Source of the DNA: Zea mays
Lineage: Eukaryota > Streptophyta > Magnoliopsida > Poales > Poaceae
Direction of reading: 5' to 3'
Assembly: GCF_902167145.1 (NCBI RefSeq)
Contig: NC_050099.1
Span: 15,824,434-15,888,433, forward strand
Length of the DNA: 64,000 nucleotides
Each line of letters starts with the position of its first letter. Within the stretch, counting starts at the first letter, position 1. A program made the translations under genes and the position numbers. The notes under the pieces are model-generated. The model saw only the letters and a list, made by a program, of their open reading frames with translations. It searched no databases and was not told the origin of the DNA. Below are positions 44,001 through 48,484 of the stretch, piece by piece.

Positions 44001-46663
44001 CGGCAGGCCGACCTTCCTGCTTCTTCGATCGCCCGGGCGTCAAGGAGCCCCGCCAGGGAGGCCGACAGCAGCGCACACGCCAGCGTCGGTCATGGTGTCT
44101 GCGCCCGTGACAGAATAGAAGGGGAAACGACAGATCTGGTCGGGAAGGCCACGACAGCGATGAATCTAGCCGGGAAGACGCGATCCGGCCAAAGTGACGA
44201 CGGATCGAGCCGGGAGGGTCGCAGCAATGGGGATCCGGCCGGGAAGGCCGCGACAACGACGGATCTAGCGAAGGCGATGAAGGGGGTGGGTGGCGAGGCG
44301 GGTCCAGCCGGGCAGGGGCCTGTGCCGGGCCTGGCAAGGGGTGTTGACGGCGCCGGCGCCGGGAGAAGCATGTAGTGGAGGCACTGCTAGGTGACAGCGC
44401 AGTCGGAGGCGACCGGTCGACACGGCCAGCGGCGCGGTCCAAGGGTCAGCCCGCCTCTGTCAGTGGATCAGGGCGGTGCAGGCGTCCAGGACGGCGTCGA
44501 CGAAGTCTAGGAACGTCGCCCCCGGCTGCGCGTCGCATGGGCCGAGGCGGAGCTCGGGCAGGCGGGCCCAGACGTGGCGCCAGCGGCGGGAGAGCACACT
44601 GGTGCGCGCGGCGGCACGAATGGATCCGATGCGGAGGAGGATTGAGAACAGGAGGTCGTCGAGGAGGCTGGGCAGCGAGGCCGCGCGCCTGCTCGCGCGG
44701 TGCTGGCGGGCCTGGCCGACGACGGAGGAGGTTGGGGCGGGGGAGAGAGGAAGGGGAAGGCCCCGGCGGCGACAGGGGAGGGCGCGCTGGCGCCCATGGG
44801 CACGGCGGCGTGGTGGGGAAGGGAGAGGGCGCCAGAACCAGGGAGGTGCATGGCGGCGGGCGAGCAGGGGCGTCGGGCTGCTGTGGTAGAAGCAGAGGCG
44901 CCGGGAGAGGGAGCTACCGGCGGCTGAAGAAGGTGGTCGGCGGCTGGGAACTTGGAGCCATCAGCTGGGCAGGCAGGGTGGTTGGAGCCCAGCCGCTCGT
45001 GCTGGCCGCAGCGGCTGCAGTAGCGGCAGTGGCCGCTGTGGGCATGGGGGGACCAGCCGCGCGCGTGCTGGTCACAGCGGCGGCGGCGGCGTCACTGGAC
45101 GTGTAGCCACCTCGTCGTGGCCGGGGAAGGGTCGCGGACACGCGACGGCTTGGGCCTGCGTGTCGGTTCGGGTGGAATGGGCGGCCGACGTCGCTGGGGA
45201 AGGGGAAGGGCCGCCTGAGGTGAGATGAGCCGCCCCTGGGAGGGAAGGAGGAGCCTCCCGGGGCAGCGGTTTGCTCAACGGTGGCGGCTGGGGGTGGAGA
45301 GGAAGGAAACCCTAATCTGATACCATGTAGAAGAGTGAAGTGGTTGTTGTATTGCATAGAGAAGAGATTACAATATATAGACTCAACCCTAACCCTAATG
45401 GGCCGGCAGTCCAACAGTGGTACCGACCCACACACACTCACACACACAGTCTAACACCAACCCCTTGGAGCAAGAAGTCGTCTCATGCAAACACACAACC
45501 AACCAGCCAATGGTTAATATTCTGAGGCTCCTGGTCGCAGATGAGATAACATGTTGTGTGCGGTAAACCTCTCTTTCAAAGTCTATCAGTTGTCCAGCAT
45601 TTGTTGTCAGCTACCAACCTCATAAAAATGGACATTTGCCTGGAGCCCATGGTCTCCAAATTCTTTTCCAGGACCAAAAGGCACAGCACCCTGAAACAAT
45701 TCAGTATATGTAGATTTCGCTGAATAAAGACTAGAGCTGGAAAAACGCCAAGAATCCAAGTCTGATCCACAAGAGCTTCAAGAATAATACGCTTGTTGGC
45801 TCTGCGATTGCTTTGCTATGCTAAGTAGTCTATCTTCTGCAGTCCATGACTGAAAACTGTTTCCTGTCTAATGCACTTTTTGCTCACAAAGTTATTTCAA
45901 ATGCCTAGCTCTCTACGCTTAGTGCCCAGTATTGTTCTGAATATTGTTGGATACTTCTAACTGCCACAGATACCCTTCCAAGTTGGAATGTCAAAGGTAG
46001 ATTTTCGCAAGATGTTGAAGTCTAGCTTAACTGGAGTAAGTTGGCAGTAAACTCGTCTTTTACATCTATGGACTTTCATGAACTTAGTCATAAAGCAATA
46101 TCCCTTACTCTCATTTTATATGGTTGGCAGCTTGACAAGACAATCAATGCAATGTATAGAAAACTACAGAAGAATATGACTGCCGAGGAATTGCTGCCTT
46201 CGCTATGGGAAAAATGCAAGGTGTGTTATCTTCATAATGATAAACAGCGAAATGAACAGGGGAGCTATTTGTAATCTCTTTAGTGTGATGCAGAAGGCAG
46301 TGTACCTCCCACAGTATTTGATCTTTGTTTTCCTTAGCCAAATTTGTCTTATAAAAGAAATGCTATATAAGGGCTAGTTTGGAAACTTAAATCCTCTCCA
46401 GAACTCCCGGGAATTGAAGGGAAAATTAAACTAATTTCCCTCTCAATCCCCAGAAATTCTGGAAGGAATTTAAGTTTCCAAACTAGCCCTAAATGTGACT
46501 GAAGTAAGGGGAACGGCTTAATTTTTCTTGCTTGATGTGTCGTTTGTTGCAGAAAGAGTTTCTTGATAAATACGCAACATTCCTCAAGTTGATTTCGAAA
46601 ATATATCCTGACGAGAAGGTGATATCTGTGAACGAAATGAGAGATACTCTAGCTTCACTGTAG
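13925..46663 (+). CDS. SEC3: Exocyst complex subunit SEC3, 20 exons, 5' end not in window
   Basis: SEC3 is a subunit of the octameric exocyst that tethers secretory vesicles to the plasma membrane; in maize a SEC3 gene (roothairless1) is needed for root-hair growth. The 20 exons listed separately join in phase to 711 residues. Exons 1-5 cover the coiled-coil region (motifs [20 protein letters not shown] and [15 protein letters not shown]). Exons 6-20 cover the helical C-terminal body ([80 protein letters not shown]) and end [12 protein letters not shown]. Plant SEC3 proteins are near 890 residues, so about 180 N-terminal residues, the phosphoinositide-binding part, are missing here. No exon has a stop or frameshift. 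Large introns are filled with transposons. The gene could be complete with upstream exons outside the window, or a 5'-truncated paralogue. Confidence 0.9.
14396..14513 (+). CDS. SEC3: SEC3 exon 2
   Basis: Acceptor TTTTCCAG, donor GTATGT. Residues 48-87, with [19 protein letters not shown] and [10 protein letters not shown]. The first methionine in frame (YVM) would be the earliest start available to a truncated transcript. Confidence 0.9.
14611..14841 (+). mobile_element. Stowaway MITE in SEC3 intron 2
   Basis: 231 bp with terminal inverted repeats CTCCCTCCGTTCCAAATTA and its complement, flanked by TA on both sides. Tc1/mariner-type non-autonomous element. Same family as 17360-17590, opposite orientation. 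Confidence 0.9.
14842..15982. other. Intron 2 filler, degraded LTR remnant
   Basis: No gene. The block from about 15380 (GGACTAGAGGGGGGCTTGAG) to about 15960 looks like an old copia LTR read on the - strand: the 'CTAGAGGGGGG' end is typical of SIRE-like LTRs. No partner LTR or target duplication is found. Confidence 0.35.
15983..16370. mobile_element. Tourist-like MITE in SEC3 intron 2
   Basis: 388 bp flanked by TAA at 15980-15982 and 16371-16373. Ends AGCTATGTTTGGTTCGACTT and (reverse) GGCTTGTTTGATTTGGCTTT are imperfect inverted repeats. The TAA duplication fits PIF/Harbinger-type MITEs. No coding capacity. Confidence 0.65.
16730..16836 (+). mobile_element. LINE 3' tail fragment, sense
   Basis: TTTCTTCTTAATAATAATGAGG followed by a short hairpin region and TTCGAGAAAAAATG, the 3' end signature shared by the LINE copies elsewhere in this window (there mostly on the - strand). 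A more degenerate tail may end near 16515. Fragment only. Confidence 0.5.
16915..17019 (+). CDS. SEC3: SEC3 exon 3
   Basis: Acceptor ATGCAG, donor GTATGC. Residues 88-122, [19 protein letters not shown] to RHMREDIQS. This is the most diagnostic block of SEC3 and identifies the gene. Confidence 0.95.
17360..17590 (-). mobile_element. Stowaway MITE in SEC3 intron 3, inverted
   Basis: 231 bp flanked by TA, with ends CTCCCGCCGTTCC and (reverse) CTCGCTCTGTCTC. Its reverse complement aligns along its whole length with 14611-14841, so the two copies are inverted repeats about 2.5 kb apart with exon 3 between them. Confidence 0.85.
17703..17797 (-). repeat. 3' LTR (95 bp) of the intact copia
   Basis: Starts TGTTACTAACC and ends GGGCCTTAACA on the + strand, identical to 22804-22898 on reading. 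A purine tract (GAGGAGGGG on the - strand, 17798-17806) adjoins it. Confidence 0.9.
17811..21845 (-). CDS. Copia Gag-Pol polyprotein, 1344 residues
   Basis: Single frame encoding all functions needed for copia retrotransposition. I place the start at the methionine at 21845 ([20 protein letters not shown]), because gag similarity begins there; the frame is open 199 codons further upstream but only through GC-rich leader repeats. Order: gag with a UBN2-type core ([19 protein letters not shown]) and a single CX2C-type knuckle-like block ([14 protein letters not shown]); protease active site DSGASFH; integrase with the HHCC finger ([14 protein letters not shown]) and catalytic core including SDSGGEF; reverse transcriptase ([19 protein letters not shown] block as [10 protein letters not shown], then [10 protein letters not shown] with the YVDD site intact); RNase H ([11 protein letters not shown]) ending near the 3' purine tract. 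No inactivating change seen in the catalytic motifs. Confidence 0.9.
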   Translation of the reverse strand: MSTNAIVVNIVLDGQNYPEWAFCVQTALRGHGLLFHLTEDSPVLAADRSNAAAIKTWQINDGKVMAAMVNSTKPTMIMSLSKFTTAKAIWSHLKDRFVQDSGALLHTLMQQTHVIEQHDMSIDEYYSAFDRIMSALTSMVPACTAVPCPAHKFIDKFFTYRFVMGVRPEFDSLRARLLHSSDTLTMAQALSELLAEETRLKSMSSITGVSSHSVLAATQRSRNTSFPPCEHCQKTTHRSENCFAKFPEKLADFRVRRATRGRGTGPSSRGSVAVAATSSAGALSSSWVLDSGASFHVTSDKSRLTSTTPVTEGTSVQTADGTLCHVTHKGSLSDSTYTVPNIFFVPQLSMDLLSVGQITDHNCFVGFDDSSCFVQDRKTGDVIGTGRRRKSSPRLYILDTLRLPSSPTTTPHVLAASGPTTSFAQWHHRLGHLCGSRLSTLIKSGCLGSTHVESSFHCKGCHLGKQIQLPYFTSNSHSAKPFDLIHSDVWGPAPFVSKGGHKYYVIFIDDHSRYTWLYFMKRRSELPSIYKSFTRMVHTQFSATIKVFRSDSGGEFLSDHFRQILTIEGTLAQLSCPGAHAQNGVAERKHRHIIESARTLLISSFVPSHFWSEAVSTAVYLINRQPSSKLSGKSPGEVLFGTSPRYDHLQVFGCICYVLLPPRERTKLTAQSVECVFLGYSPEHKGYRCYDPSTRRIRISRDVSFNENRPFFHNQSTHSTYYPTESTSFMCLPSIPPSEPSSSTSTSDILIPITPPSTSTSSTSFSSKPPIIQTYIRRSRSIPTAGPDTDPVPESCTNNSESNDVFNQGYRLRDRGTIEPPDRYGFPRTAVAIVEPTTYQEASGILEWQLAMIDELAALERTGTWDIVPLPSHVVPITCKWVFKVKTKSDGSIERYKARLVARGFQQTQGLDYDETFAPVAHMTTVRTLIAVAASSSWTISQMDVKNAFLNGDLHEEVYMHPPPGVDTPSGHVCRLRRALYGLKQAPRAWFERFISAITAAGFSSSEHDPALFVHVSPKGRTLLLLYVDDMLITGDNSEHISHVKQHLSKEFQMSDLGPLSYFLGIEVQQTPKGFYLSQSKYIQDLLDRSGITDTRTAATPMDIHLKLRPKDGTPLADPTRYRHIVGSLVYLTITRPDIAHAVHMLSQFVSTPTSVHYGHLLRVLRYLRGTRSRCLLYASDSPLRLHAYSDATWASDPVDRCSTTGYCILLGSSPIAWKSKKQAAISRSSAEAELRALATTTAEIIWLRWLLADLGVSCDTPTPLLCDNLSAIQISHDPVKHELTKHIGVDASFTRSHCQQKTIDLQYVPSESQLADFFTKAQTRAQHQFHLIKLNASDPPFPH
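21846..22792 (-). other. GC-rich repetitive 5' leader of the intact copia
   Basis: Long leader between primer-binding site and gag. It holds a tandem duplication of about 115 bp (near 22402-22515 and 22518-22630; shared words GATCCGCGCGGGCCGC and GACGGCGGCGCCGCGACTGC) and about four 34-bp units (GAGGATGGGAAGGCC…) at 22630-22765. Frames on both strands here are open only because of the composition. The 199-codon extension upstream of the polyprotein start is probably untranslated. Confidence 0.7.
22793..22803 (-). promoter_or_regulatory. Primer-binding site of the intact copia
   Basis: TGGTATCAAGC on the - strand, directly abutting the LTR; initiator methionine tRNA type. Confidence 0.8.
22804..22898 (-). 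repeat. 5' LTR (95 bp) of the intact copia
   Basis: Identical by eye to 17703-17797. It is followed by GATAC, the target duplication. Confidence 0.9.
22904..23874. other. Rest of SEC3 intron 3, LINE tails and CT repeat
   Basis: Contains a CT microsatellite (about 23126-23146), a sense LINE tail ending CACAGCTCTCTGTGTTTTTGAG near 23378, and an antisense LINE tail starting near 23518 (TTTTTCTCGAATACGCATGAG). No gene. Confidence 0.5.
23875..23976 (+). CDS. SEC3: SEC3 exon 4
   Basis: Acceptor TTTGCAG, donor GTGTGC. Residues 123-156, [20 protein letters not shown] to [10 protein letters not shown]. Coiled-coil heptads continue from exon 3 into this exon. Confidence 0.9.
24072..24209 (+). CDS. 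SEC3: SEC3 exon 5
   Basis: Acceptor ACTGCAG, donor GTAGGT (chosen because it keeps phase into AREKRAEF). Residues 157-202, [15 protein letters not shown] to IYVKLRA. Confidence 0.9.
24540..24826 (-). mobile_element. LINE 3' region, antisense, in SEC3 intron 5
   Basis: On the - strand the wording around [17 protein letters not shown] and the following untranslated stretch match the C-terminal end of grass LINE reverse-transcriptase ORFs. The same LINE continues at 26326-27190 with its endonuclease part; the copia fragment between them was inserted into it. Confidence 0.5.
24827..26325 (-). mobile_element. Truncated copia, antisense, in SEC3 intron 5
   Basis: A 134-bp LTR (24827-24960, TG to CA) adjoins a purine tract, then broken RNase H and reverse-transcriptase reading on the - strand: [34 protein letters not shown], and further on [18 protein letters not shown]. 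It is closely related to the element at 38400-43213. The 5' half and second LTR are gone; the copy ends near 26325 at a junction with LINE endonuclease sequence. Several frameshifts; dead. Confidence 0.8.
26326..27190 (-). pseudogene. LINE endonuclease fragment, antisense
   Basis: The - strand reads [20 protein letters not shown] and, later, [20 protein letters not shown], the AP-endonuclease-like (EEP) domain of plant LINEs. Farther upstream (26800-27000) a degraded [24 protein letters not shown] start can be read. Stops and frameshifts are present, so it is inactive. Confidence 0.7.
27321..27449 (+). CDS. SEC3: SEC3 exon 6
   Basis: Acceptor ATATACAG, donor GTAAAT. Residues 203-245, [19 protein letters not shown] to NDKGNFSQ. 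Strongly conserved. Confidence 0.95.
27532..27612 (+). CDS. SEC3: SEC3 exon 7
   Basis: Acceptor CTTGCAG, donor GTTTGT. Residues 246-272, [20 protein letters not shown] then RLLQHIK. Confidence 0.95.
27729..27803 (+). CDS. SEC3: SEC3 exon 8
   Basis: Acceptor TTTGAAG, donor GTGGAG (non-consensus). Residues 273-297, [20 protein letters not shown] then IIRRE. The donor was placed where phase joins to SRDFSNELR in the next exon. Confidence 0.85.
27984..28151 (+). CDS. SEC3: SEC3 exon 9
   Basis: Acceptor TTTTGTAG, donor GTTGTT (weak). Residues 298-353, [18 protein letters not shown] to [12 protein letters not shown]. Includes the conserved FEGPAGANQ. Confidence 0.9.
28239..28377 (+). CDS. SEC3: SEC3 exon 10
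   Basis: Acceptor TGACTAG, donor GTAATG; ends after one base of codon 400. Residues 354-399, [19 protein letters not shown] then a Ser/Ala-rich linker to SIGKT. The linker seems shorter than I expect in cereal SEC3. Confidence 0.85.
28482..28546 (+). CDS. SEC3: SEC3 exon 11
   Basis: Acceptor TTCCAG, donor GTTGAC (weak). Residues 400-421, [19 protein letters not shown] to IQ. Confidence 0.85.
28675..28845 (+). CDS. SEC3: SEC3 exon 12
   Basis: Acceptor TTTTCAG, donor GTTTGA (weak). Residues 422-478, [20 protein letters not shown] to [12 protein letters not shown]; highly conserved. Confidence 0.95.
28934..29013 (+). CDS. SEC3: SEC3 exon 13
   Basis: Acceptor AGTGCAG, donor GTCTGT (weak). Residues 479-504 and two bases of 505, [18 protein letters not shown] to VVPYIP. 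Confidence 0.95.
29117..29195 (+). CDS. SEC3: SEC3 exon 14
   Basis: Acceptor TATATAG, donor GTATGA. Residues 505-531, [20 protein letters not shown] then QAYTKI. Confidence 0.95.
29352..29449 (+). CDS. SEC3: SEC3 exon 15
   Basis: Acceptor GAAATAG, donor GTTTAG (weak). Residues 532-563 and two bases of 564, [20 protein letters not shown] to ENYAAFQH. Confidence 0.95.
29868..30930 (-). mobile_element. LINE 3' fragment, antisense, in SEC3 intron 15
   Basis: A poly-T run followed by CTCGAACGCGCAAGAGACAT marks the 3' tail. Upstream on the - strand, degraded reading resembles the zinc-finger (zf-RVT) C-terminus of LINE reverse transcriptase, with cysteines around a CPLC-like block near 30410. Frames are broken. 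Right boundary approximate. Confidence 0.65.
30985..31510. mobile_element. Possible hAT-type non-autonomous element
   Basis: GC-rich CCCC/GGGG blocks between TAGGGATGT at 30985 and ACATCCCTG at 31412-31420, plus a further related block to about 31510. The wording matches the 'CCCCGCGGGGAA' class of plant hAT-like repeats. I could not find an 8-bp target duplication, so boundaries are uncertain. Confidence 0.4.
31511..32193. other. Rest of SEC3 intron 15, no gene seen
   Basis: AT-rich intron sequence up to the exon 16 acceptor (ATATGCAG). Short frames lack any family signal. Confidence 0.4.
32194..32302 (+). CDS. SEC3: SEC3 exon 16
   Basis: Acceptor TATGCAG, donor GTAAGT. Residues 564-600, [20 protein letters not shown] to HINLVIYI. 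Confidence 0.95.
32419..32487 (+). CDS. SEC3: SEC3 exon 17
   Basis: Acceptor CTTTCAG, donor GTGAGT. Residues 601-623, [20 protein letters not shown] then PEE. The next exon is 13.5 kb away. Confidence 0.95.
32885..33907 (-). mobile_element. 5'-truncated LINE in SEC3 intron 17
   Basis: Poly-T at the left edge is the poly-A tail of a - strand LINE. Flanking 13-bp target duplications CATCGTTGCCGAG (32872-32884) and CATCGTTGCCAAG (33908-33920) differ at one base. Variable-length duplication, A-tail and 5' truncation are the hallmarks of LINE insertion. Confidence 0.85.
33004..33807 (-). pseudogene. LINE reverse-transcriptase C-terminus (zf-RVT), 5' truncated
   Basis: 267-codon open frame on the - strand. 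It contains the zinc-binding C-terminal domain of plant LINE reverse transcriptase: [33 protein letters not shown], the finger [18 protein letters not shown], and [15 protein letters not shown]. The catalytic reverse-transcriptase core and the endonuclease are absent. The frame is clean, so the insertion is fairly young, but it cannot move by itself. It is antisense to SEC3. Confidence 0.85.
33921..34186. other. Intron 17 sequence, no gene seen
   Basis: About 85 bp here (from CTTATCACAACACAG) resembles the stretch just left of the LINE's right flank (near 33834-33905), a weak local duplication. Nothing coding. Confidence 0.3.
34187..34464 (+). mobile_element. TRIM/SMART-like miniature LTR element
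   Basis: About 278 bp in all. Left LTR from 34187 (TGGAATATAAGTGAATTG) and right LTR 34383-34464 (TGTTCGAATCTAGTGAATT, ending TCAACA) share GTGAATT…GACCTCT/ATCTCT…CCCATTA…CTTTTGGGTT. Between them are a decayed primer-binding site (near 34263) and a GAGGGGGA purine tract at 34374-34381. The wording is that of the very small LTR elements described in grasses and other plants as SMART. No clear target duplication, so probably old. Confidence 0.65.
34610..35939 (+). mobile_element. Internally deleted copia in SEC3 intron 17, sense
   Basis: LTRs at 34610-34737 and about 35834-35939 share CCATATACTCTT, TATAAATACATAAGC and GGGTTAGGGTTTTCCATTCTC. The target duplication AACCC is at 34605-34609 and 35940-35944. 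Primer-binding site TGGTATCAAGCC at 34741. The middle joins a leader directly to the end of reverse transcriptase and a broken RNase H ([56 protein letters not shown]). Most of gag and pol is deleted; the remaining frame has stops. Confidence 0.85.
35945..36768. other. Intron 17 sequence, no gene seen
   Basis: Moderately GC-rich to 36590, then AT-rich. Frames of 60-114 codons on both strands overlap one another and have no recognisable family. A MITE-like stretch may occupy 36580-36740, but I cannot define its ends. Confidence 0.3.
36769..38165 (-). mobile_element. LINE 3' fragment split by a solo LTR
   Basis: Poly-T then CTCGAACGCGCAAGAGACAT at 36769-36800, and body wording (AATAGAGCCCCCATTACGAT) like the copy at 29868. 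The LINE resumes after the solo LTR at 37989 (GGCCAAAAGCAAAGAAACAA). Antisense to SEC3; no open frame. Right boundary approximate. Confidence 0.65.
36880..37988 (-). mobile_element. Solo LTR, SIRE-like copia, nested in a LINE
   Basis: Starts TGAAAGAAACAGG and ends TTTTCCTTACA on the + strand; target duplication GATGG at 36875-36879 and 37989-37993. On the - strand it has a TATA-type box (TATAAATA at about 37700-37708) and one CACCGGACAGTTCGGTG motif (near 37762). Its right end lacks the primer-binding site and purine tract, so it is a solo LTR. The 60-124-codon frames in it are chance. Confidence 0.85.
38618..39121 (-). pseudogene. Copia RNase H part
   Basis: [20 protein letters not shown], then [40 protein letters not shown] and [20 protein letters not shown]: copia RNase H in the usual order. 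Separated from the reverse-transcriptase frame by a frameshift near 39120-39169. Confidence 0.85.
39169..41211 (-). pseudogene. Copia integrase C-terminus and reverse transcriptase
   Basis: Begins with the end of integrase ([33 protein letters not shown]), goes through a proline-rich repeat, then reverse transcriptase: [52 protein letters not shown]. The catalytic box reads YVDN where copia elements have YVDD, which would cost a metal-binding aspartate. Confidence 0.85.
40410..40680 (-). repeat. 30-bp tandem repeat in the copia pol linker
   Basis: About nine units of GTCGACGGGGTCGCGCATGG plus ten more bases, encoding a decapeptide of the type PAPCAAPSTP between integrase and reverse transcriptase. 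Long open frames on the + strand here (up to 163 codons) are repeat artefacts. Confidence 0.8.
41127..42065 (-). pseudogene. Copia protease and integrase N-terminus
   Basis: Protease active site [10 protein letters not shown] near the start, then integrase: [53 protein letters not shown] and [14 protein letters not shown]. The frame stops at 41127 after NMICCLLF, a frameshift relative to the following frame. Gag upstream (42066-43090) is degraded, GC-rich and lacks its capsid core. Confidence 0.8.
43581..45456 (-). mobile_element. Small non-autonomous LTR element in SEC3 intron 17
   Basis: LTRs 43581-43712 and 45326-45456 (TGTAGAAGA … GTCTAACA) with a perfect CCAAC target duplication (43576-43580 and 45457-45461). 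Primer-binding site TGGTATCAGATT on the - strand next to the right LTR. The 1.6-kb middle is GC-rich and repetitive (GGATCTGGCCGGGAAGGCC-type units near 44130-44270) and shows no pol domain. LTRs differ at about eight sites, so it is older than the intact copia. The long GC-rich frames (up to 243 codons) have no family. Confidence 0.85.
45970..46035 (+). CDS. SEC3: SEC3 exon 18
   Basis: Acceptor GCCACAG, donor GTAAGT. Residues 624-645, [20 protein letters not shown] then TG. Confidence 0.95.
46131..46220 (+). CDS. SEC3: SEC3 exon 19
   Basis: Acceptor TTGGCAG, donor GTGTGT. Residues 646-675, [20 protein letters not shown] to LWEKCK. Confidence 0.95.
46371..46489. mobile_element. Hairpin MITE in the last SEC3 intron
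   Basis: 119 bp flanked by TAA on both sides. The left and right halves are inverted repeats over roughly 50 bp each (GGGCTAGTTTGGAAACTTAA at both ends), so the whole element can fold back. Tourist-like (PIF/Harbinger). Confidence 0.85.
46553..46663 (+). CDS. SEC3: SEC3 exon 20, with stop codon
   Basis: Acceptor TTGCAG. Residues 676-711, [20 protein letters not shown] to [10 protein letters not shown], then TAG. The C-terminal ASL/ASM ending is usual for plant SEC3. Confidence 0.95.
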   Translation, partial: KEFLDKYATFLKLISKIYPDEKVISVNEMRDTLASL

Positions 46664-46896
46664 CTATTTCGTTAGAAGGTAACTTTCTGCTCTCTGATTT
46701 GTACTGCTTTGCCCTGCTACTTGTTTTAATGCATTGTTCGTTGCTTGTGCCAGGTTCGCATGTCCGTTGGTTTGCTTGCGCATATAAGTTGACCTGATTC
46801 AGCATCATCTTAGGTTCTTGATCCTCACTGAACCAACTATCTGATATGTGATCCCTTACCAATTATCTGATTCATGGTCTGTTGTGGAACCTTTAA
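46664..46896 (+). other. SEC3: SEC3 3' untranslated region
   Basis: Directly follows the stop codon. A possible small intron lies in it: GAAGGTAACTTTCTG at about 46676 to TGTGCCAGGTTCGC near 46753. I cannot place the polyadenylation site. Confidence 0.5.
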
Positions 46897-46981
46897 GGGC
46901 TTGTTCAATCCATGTGGATTGGGTGGGATTGAGTGACAATCTCACCCAATCCACGTGGGATAGGAATAACCAAACAATGCC
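46897..46981. mobile_element. Tourist-like MITE, 85 bp
   Basis: Flanked by TAA (46894-46896 and 46982-46984). Ends GGGCTTGTTCAATCCATG and (right) GGAATAACCAAACAATGCC. Same family as the copy inside the copia at 58176-58312. Confidence 0.7.
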
Positions 46982-47099
46982 TAAATAAATTCTGGATGAC
47001 ATGGATGTTAAACAATTTGTTTATTTCTGTTTTTACTAGCAATAATGTGCATTAGTCAAGCTTAAATATGGTCCATTACCTTCATGGATTGGTGGTGAT

Positions 47100-47417
47100 G
47101 GCACGAGAGGGCCTTAATTCCATTACCTTCCTCGGTGTCTGGACTATGTGGAAACGTAGGAATTGTTGTGTTTTTGATAGGATGTGGCTGGACATGAACT
47201 AGAGCTTTGGAGGTTGGCTGGTGCTTGGAGTCTCTCTCTCCTCATCGGTTCTATACCGGGTTGCGGAATCTTTAGTTGGTAGTTGCCCTGTTGTTTTAGT
47301 TATGAATCCTTTTGTTATTGTGTATGCTTGCTTCTTGTAACGGTCATAATAGACCGAAACTTCCTTCTACTTAATTTAATGATACATAGTTTTTCTACAC
47401 GTCCGAGAGAAAAAATA
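47100..47417 (+). mobile_element. LINE 3' fragment, sense
   Basis: The + strand reads GLNSITFLGVWTMWKRRNCC then VFDRMW, the last conserved block of LINE zf-RVT, followed by a 3' untranslated tail ending GTCCGAGAGAAAAAA. Truncated, inactive. Confidence 0.7.
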
Positions 47418-47920
47418 TAAAACATGGTGACATAGGCAAAGACGACACATACTGTTCCTCATGCCACTCCTCTCTAAGTTGACATGTGCGGAACCGCCAC
47501 TGCTGCCGGAACCACTGCGAGCTTATTTGGCAATAATGTTTATCAAAACCATTGTTTTACAATACTATACAATTATCATGACAATACCAAAAATATCATA
47601 ATTTTAAAAAACATTGTAAATCATGATATTAGACAAAAGCTAGACATGCCATTAAAAACTTTGGTTTAGAGTAGAGTTTTCAATACTCCAAAAATAACAT
47701 GATATCTAGAATACTGTGGTTTTAAAACATAGTTTTCAGAAATGTAACCAAACACATCATGACATAAAATAGTATGATATTAATAAAAACCATCATATTA
47801 TCTAGAAATTGTAAAAATACTTTGTAGGCCATACGCCTTGTGGTTTCCTAGCCTCGTCGCCGCACGACTGAAAGCCTGTGTCACAGCACAACAAGGCACA
47901 ATTTTATAAGCGGCGATTTA
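47418..47920. other. AT-rich sequence, no gene
   Basis: Probably MITE-derived (repeated wording AATACT/ATCATGA and 'CCAAACACATCATGA' near 47748), but I find no defined ends. Confidence 0.3.
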
Positions 47921-48287
47921 GGGGATGTTTGGGAACAAAGTTTTTTAGCAGTATTGAAGCAATACTGTGGTATTATATACTTTGAGGTGTTTGGCAACTC
48001 ATCTGAAATCTCTGTATACTAAACTGTAGTATTGTAAATACTGCACTTGTTTTGCAGTTTTGGAAACTTTGGTCTCAGCCAAAGTTTTTCTCTGTAAAGA
48101 GAGCGCCAGCTGGGTCCCGCTCTGGCTGATTGGTCTCAACCAAAGTTTTTCCCAAACACGTTGATGTATTGGATACTGTTGTATTCGAAAATTGAAGCAT
48201 TGTAAATTGTAGTAATATCATGACTAAAGTATACTTTAGTATTTGAAAAACTGCAGTTTGGAAAAAACTGTGTTTCCAAACAGGGCC
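47921..48287. mobile_element. Tourist-like MITE, 367 bp
   Basis: Flanked by TTA (47918-47920 and 48288-48290). Ends GGGGATGTTTGGGAAC and GTTTCCAAACAGGGCC are imperfect inverted repeats. Non-coding. Confidence 0.7.
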
Positions 48288-48484
48288 TTAGTGCCTGTTT
48301 GTGGGGTAGTTTTCAATACTACAGTTTTTGGAATACCACAACTGCACATCAACATCATGACACATCTACCATTGTTTCATTTTATTCCAGTTAAACTATG
48401 GTATTCTGAAACTACATGTTGTTTGGTTGCCATATAGGCCCGAGGCAAGGTCAAGGCTAGACGGTGCTGAGAGAAGCTACCGCA

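Larger units (their letters stand above)
38333..45800 (-). mobile_element. LINE 3' fragment split by two copia-type elements
   Basis: Tail near 38333-38399 (GAGAGCTGCATATCATTC), then body at 43214-43580 and 45457-45800. Between the pieces sit the copia at 38400-43213 and the small element at 43581-45456. Reading the pieces on the - strand gives degraded zf-RVT wording (for example near 43440, [14 protein letters not shown]). Antisense to SEC3. Confidence 0.6.

Noticed and set aside
44375..45106. A 243-codon + strand frame in the small LTR element.
   Set aside because: Composition artefact in a GC-rich repeat region, with overlapping frames on both strands and no domain.
13925..46663. Calling the SEC3 locus a dead pseudogene because of the many insertions.
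   Set aside because: All insertions are intronic and all 20 visible exons are open and in phase; only the absence of the 5' exons leaves doubt.
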